64,000 nucleotides of DNA. It comes from Annona cherimola (lineage: Eukaryota; Streptophyta; Magnoliopsida; Magnoliales; Annonaceae). Below are positions 59,445 through 64,000 of the stretch, piece after piece (within the stretch, counting starts at the first letter, position 1; each line of letters begins with the position of its first letter). A program made the translations under genes and the position numbers. The notes below the pieces were generated by a model. It did no database searches. It saw nothing but the letters and a program-made list of their open reading frames with translations, and had not been told where the DNA came from. The stretch covers positions 13,059,764-13,123,763 of the forward strand of contig CM059972.1 in the NCBI GenBank assembly GCA_030490835.1, given 5' to 3'.

Positions 59445-62215
59445 GTTTCAAGAATATTCATAAGGCGTATAATCTGCACACATGCTCAAGCATTAAACCC
59501 TATCAGTGGATTGGGGCACTAAGATGGGATAAGCGGTGGTTCTTGATTAGTCATTGAGCGGCTTTGGAGCATTATGAATAAGAGAGAGCTTGTGATTTAG
59601 AATTGTTGAATGTTTTGTTGAGTTCATAAGAAGTGGAGAGAAAGTAGGATAAAGATAGAGAAATCTTGTAATGAAGAGTTTTTATTCTCTTGGACTCAGT
59701 GTTTTCAATTGAGGGTTTGTAATGAAATTTTCATTTTCGTTAAATTTATGAGAGATCTTGATCACAAGCTTGCTAATTGCCCCACACCTTGCAATAAGAC
59801 ACGTATTTCAATGATCCAACTACCTGATTTGGCAATTTGATGATAGCCTACAACGACAATAGGGGAACTCGGGTGACCTTGTTGCCATTTAATGTCACTA
59901 ATTTTGAAGAGGAAAGTCGATAAACGTAATAGGCTTATCATCTCTAACATTATCATGGATGATGTGGGGATGTTGGCAACAAAGATTCGCCTATCATCCC
60001 AAGTGTTAACTTGAAAGAGGAGAGGTTGACCATGGAACCACAAGGGATTTCCACATCATAGGTTGATCAATAGTGGGGTTGTTGCAGTGGTAGCAAGGGC
60101 CTCAAAGCAAAAAGATATCACCAAATTTGTGGCATGGAAGATGTCTCCAGATTTGTTGGTGCAGATGTGTGGGACCTCAAGGGATTGGTGCGTGGCCTCG
60201 TTGAGTACTTCAAAATTGACGAGCCTAATATACTTTGGAAGGAGCGATCCTTGCAGAAAGCTCTAACATGTGGCGATGGCACCTATTTTTCTAGTTTGCT
60301 TGGATATACGACAAGCTCACATAATATCGACAATCAGTTCATGCATATCAGTTGTCTGATGGGAGGTTGCAATGAAGTTATAGATCAACATCATTGCCTC
60401 CTATCCCCAATGTTGAGAATGGGATTCTCTTGAGGATTCCTTTTTCTGTCTTTTCGTTTGAAGTAGTCATTTTCATTTTATGGATGGAGCGAGATTCAAG
60501 TGAAATTCTATCTTATTTGTTGGAGGAAAGGGTTCGCCATGCGTAAGTAGTGTGGGACCAAGGTAGGTCCATCTTATTGTTGCTAAATATAAGAATTTGC
60601 TATGAGATGTTGAAGTGGACTCAAGTGGATCTTCTTCTACCACGATGGTCAACAATGGAAGGTGATCAGAATGGAAGTTCGATGTGTGCAAGTAATTGCC
60701 TTATAATTATTATTGGACAGATCATTGTCTACTTGTGGGAAATTTCTAATAAATTTGCTGAAAATGCCATTTGCTACATTTGGGTGGCATACAAGTGCTA
60801 GAAGATTATCAAAATATGTCTACAAAGCCTAAAAATTTCAATAGACTTAGCAACTCTATATTTTTTGAAAGCGACATTTTTTATTTTGCATTTATGAAGC
60901 TGAAATGGAGAAAGTTCGAATAAGTGTATGATGAGTCCTTTGATTTTTCTTTAGCTTCATAGATTATGGTCATTACTATTTCAACAACCAGGACGGTGCT
61001 TGGGCGCAGGCTTGAAGGTGTTGTTTGTTAGTGTTATTTACTAATACCAAATGATTCTTGTTGTGTTTGCTTTCTCAGTTTTTGATAGCATGTTTCAGGA
61101 ACGACTTGGTGGACCAATCTGTTTCTTAGGTGGGTGGGAATGAGAAGATCACTTGTAAGGCCCCCTTAGTGGTTGTACTGGATATGTGAATGAAGTTTCT
61201 AGTAAATCTTGGATTCTAAATTAATTTAGTGTTGTTGATTTGGATGATGGATTGATGGTTGCTACAATCTGAGTAACAAGGGTATGAAATCAAGTGGATC
61301 TATTTAGTTGTCTAATGGGTACTTGTTAAATGTGTCTTGTATTCTGCTTAGACTAAGATTGTGTAGTCTGCGTATCTTAGTTGAGTGGGTCTGGGTTTGC
61401 GTATGGGTTACGCAAAGTTGTCTATGAGAGTTATAAATAGACAAGTGGTCTATAGGATTCAGTGAGATCACACAGAGAGTTTAGAGAGTCCTGGTACGAG
61501 AGATTCTCTGAGAGAGGCAGTTTGTTGCCTGTGGGAGGAAAGTTGTAATTGATTGGGTGATTAATTAATTACTTTTTTCTCTGGTGGAGTAGGCTTGAAG
61601 CTGATCCACGTTATCTTCCTGTGTTCTTCTGTGCTTGGAATTGATCTCAACCCTAACAGTACTATAATTTGGAAATTTATCATCATTATTGGGTTTCGAA
61701 GTAAGGTTGAAATTGCGTTTTCAAGTATTCTTGGGGTGTTCTGTTCAAGTAGATCTAGAATAGTCATTTGTTTTACAGCTCTGCAAATGGAAACACTTGC
61801 AATCTGTTTGAATTATGGAAGAAAGTTCATTTTATAGTCTAAATTATGGGATACATTTCCAGTTCAAGGATCTTAAGATGTATAATTTGCACTCATGCTC
61901 GAGAATTAAACCTTGTGGGAAATGAAGTATGGGCCAAGTTTAATTGTGGATGATGGTTGGTAGAATAGGGTATTAAGATTGGATAGTTGGCAGCTCCTTA
62001 TTGTTCATCAAGTAACTTTTGATCATTATAAATAAACGGGTATATACAATTTTTGCTTGTCAAAATTTTTTGACTTTGTAAGAAGTAGAGAGTAGGATGG
62101 AAGATAGAGAAACCTTATAAGTAGAGTTGTAATTCTCCAACATGTTCGGTCAAGGGTTTGTAATAAAATTTCCATTCAATTTACCTTTTGATTGCTTAGA
62201 TTTATCACAATGTTA
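59445..62215 (+). mobile_element. Possible degenerate retroelement bounded by LTR-like repeats
   Basis: The segment at about 59450-59750 and that at 61865-62190 share ATAATYTGCACWCATGCTC, GATAGAGAAAYCTT and AGGGTTTGTAATRAAATTT in the same order. TGTTATCAAAAC at about 62211 resembles a worn Copia-type primer site (TGGTATCAGAGC). The interior has no recognisable Copia domain; small frames at 60063-60801 are unassigned. The reading as LTRs is an inference. Confidence 0.35.
61324..61659 (+). mobile_element. Solo LTR, Copia-type, 336 bp, perfect TSD
   Basis: Starts TGTTAAATGTGTC and ends CAACCCTAACA. The 5-bp duplication GTACT flanks it (61319-61323 and 61660-61664). A TATA box (TTATAAATAGAC) lies at about 61430. 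No internal region is attached, so the rest was lost by LTR-LTR recombination. Confidence 0.85.
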
Positions 62216-62251
62216 TCAAAACTAGACAAAGCATTATATTGAATTAACCCA

Positions 62252-62432
62252 TTTGTTCTTAATCTTTCAATTTTAGTACCAATTTTGGGTAGTTGATCAC
62301 TAGTTTTTAATTTTGTTCTTAATTTTTCAATATAAGTACTAATTTTGGGTAGTTGATCACTAGTTTTTAACTTTGTTCTTAATTTTTCAATTTAAGTACC
62401 AATTTTGGGTAGCTGATCACTAGTTTTTAATT
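62252..62432. repeat. Tandem repeat, unit 60 bp, three copies
   Basis: TTTGTTCTTAATTTTTCAAT followed by AAGTACCAATTTTGGGTAG and TTGATCACTAGTTTTTAA repeats with exact 60-base spacing and a few substitutions. Confidence 0.95.
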
Positions 62433-62815
62433 TGACTAGTTCATAGTCAGTGCACTTCGACTCTAATCACATTTGTTACTGTAATTTTAATCACGATTGG
62501 AATGAAAATAATTATTACAAATAATAAAATTTGTTGTAATGTTTTTAAGATGCTGGTTGGAACATTTAGTTGATGTAAATAATAGATTTAACTATAATGT
62601 TATTAAGAATGCTAAAGGGACATTTAGTTATTATGAATAAAAACTTCAATAGTAATATTATTAAAGATGTTAGCAGAGTCATTTGAGTTATTTTGTCAAA
62701 AAAATTTATTAGACGGTGCATGTGAATCCCTTCCATAGTGGAGAGACTTGCTAGTAATTATAAACATTGCAGTACCTTCTTTGATTTCTTCAAGGGATAA
62801 GCTTACAGTAAGACT

Positions 62816-63400
62816 AAGGTGTGTTCAAGAATGTAAAGGAAGAAAGTAGAAAAGTAAAAAAAAAATAAAAAAAGTTTTAAAAAATCGTGAAAATGATGTA
62901 ATATAATGAGGGGTGATTCTGTTAGCCGGAGTTAAGCAAATATTCCGCTTGGCCCACCTCAAAAAACTCATCTACAATGAGTTAGTTTTTATTTTTCTCT
63001 CTATAGACTTGTTTATCTAAGTGTATTTAACATATCAACCAAGTTTTACTATTTTTGGATACGTATATATACATATATTTATATTTTTAATATTTTTCAA
63101 TATTTTAAATACATACATACACATAGATGTTTAAATATATATATATATACAGATATTCAAAAATGGTAAAACTTGGATTATATATTAAGTACACTTAGAT
63201 AAACAAGTGTATGAAAAAAAATGAAAAAAAAATGTTGTAAATGGTTTTTTGAGGTGGATTAAGCGAGATATTTGCTTAGTCTAGTCCGAAATCATTCCTT
63301 TAATATAATAGGGGTAAAATAAGAATAAATATGATAATTATATGAAAAATGATTGGAATATAATTATAAAAATGGAAACTATCGAGTAACGTAAGTTGGT
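62816..63400. mobile_element. GTGTTTGG-family MITE split by a Mutator-like MITE
   Basis: AAGGTGTGTTCAAGAATG and AAATGATGTAATATAAT on the left, and ATAGGGGTAAAATAAGAATAAA plus AAATGATTGGAATA on the right, follow the motif order of 56535-56827. The 393-bp element at 62908 lies between, with its TSD. The right terminus is not resolved. Confidence 0.5.
62908..63300. mobile_element. Mutator-like MITE, 393-bp family, complete copy
   Basis: Left end GAGGGGTGATTCTGTTAGCC, right end GAAATCATTCCTT, with long inverted arms. The 9-bp duplication TAATATAAT is perfect (62899-62907 and 63301-63309). Length 393 bp, same as 16572-16964. Confidence 0.85.
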
Positions 63401-64000
63401 AAAATTATTGAAATACACGGTAATATGTATTTCCCATTCCTCCGCTACCCCATGACATGAGGAAGCAAATGCCCTTGTAGCTGATGGTAGCAACTCTCAG
63501 AAGTTTGTGGTCTAGGGGCTCAGCCTTAGCCATTCGCATGGGAAAATGAAATGGATTTTGTTGCTGAGAATCCATGCTCCATCAGCATCACGGCTAGCCT
63601 CATCCATGTTATCAACTTACGCACTCTAAAGTCTAAACAGCATGAATATCAAATAAATAAAAATAAAGTCTAAACAGTATGCATGGCAGTGGATAGAGAC
63701 GCTATGGGTATAAAAAAGGTAATTCTCTCTGGTAATTGTGTTAATGGCTGTGAGGGGATGCATTGCTGCGTAGGTGGGGCCCATGACCAGGACTTACTTT
63801 GAATGATTGCGGAGGGCGAGAAAGGGTCGAGCCTTTTTGCTGTCTTTAAAAACTCGTCGGAGCCTTTAGCACTTTATGTTTCGGCGGTCCACCTTCTATT
63901 AAATTTATTTTCTATGTAATATTTTCGTATTTAAAATTTTAATAGTTTATAAAAAAATTCACTCCACTTATGGTATTTAATACTATTTATATTATTATAA
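63401..64000. other. Intergenic DNA at the window end
   Basis: Some GC-richer sequence at 63750-63890, possibly upstream of a gene beyond the window. A short AGTCTAAACAG duplication lies at about 63630 and 63668. No gene supported. Confidence 0.35.

Noticed and set aside
60063..60801. Frames of 67-99 codons inside the degenerate retroelement
   Set aside because: No gag, protease, integrase, RT or RNase H motif is visible, so no product is claimed.

Overview
This is plant nuclear DNA: AT-rich, with GT-AG introns, nuclear genes for mitochondrial proteins, Athila- and Tat-type Ty3 retrotransposons, MITEs and SINE-like repeats. A flowering plant is the safest call; I cannot name the species. No sign of bacterial or organellar DNA was seen.

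Three host genes lie in the first 12.4 kb, all on the + strand. A membrane-anchored receptor-like kinase homologue (CDS 4007-6823, seven coding exons, 387 aa) keeps the ATP-binding lysine but has HKN in place of HRD and DAG in place of DFG, so it is probably a pseudokinase. Next is the succinate dehydrogenase assembly factor SDHAF2 (7822-9413, four exons, 171 aa), and then the intronless TOM7 subunit of the mitochondrial outer-membrane import channel (12170-12391, 73 aa). The last two both serve mitochondria, but nothing suggests shared control.

From 17.3 to 44.8 kb the DNA reads as four layers of transposable elements. The outermost is a hAT (Tip100-like) element whose two termini are now 27.4 kb apart, flanked by a 7/8-matching 8-bp target duplication. 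Inside it lies a decayed Tat-lineage Ty3 element (about 18-43.9 kb) with gag, protease, RT, a second RNase H and integrase. It also carries a spliced antisense gene (40985 to 37979, minus strand, 497 aa) that resembles plant mobile domain proteins. An almost pristine Athila element (22066-31764, TSD AAGAC) is inserted in the Tat gag gene. It has a 1804-codon gag-pol frame with no stop, two 1180-bp LTRs with one difference seen by eye, and an extra 198-bp LTR fragment next to its 3' LTR. A 411-bp foldback element sits in the Tat 5' LTR.

From 44.8 to 64 kb I find no convincing host gene. The region holds a 2.6-kb hAT element with a perfect 8-bp TSD, foldback elements with 9-bp TSDs, SINE-like sequences, a Copia-type solo LTR with a 5-bp TSD, degenerate LTR-like sequence, short tandem repeats and AT-rich filler. 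Two Mutator-like MITE families recur, of 393 bp and 411 bp. Each has two copies of exactly the same length.
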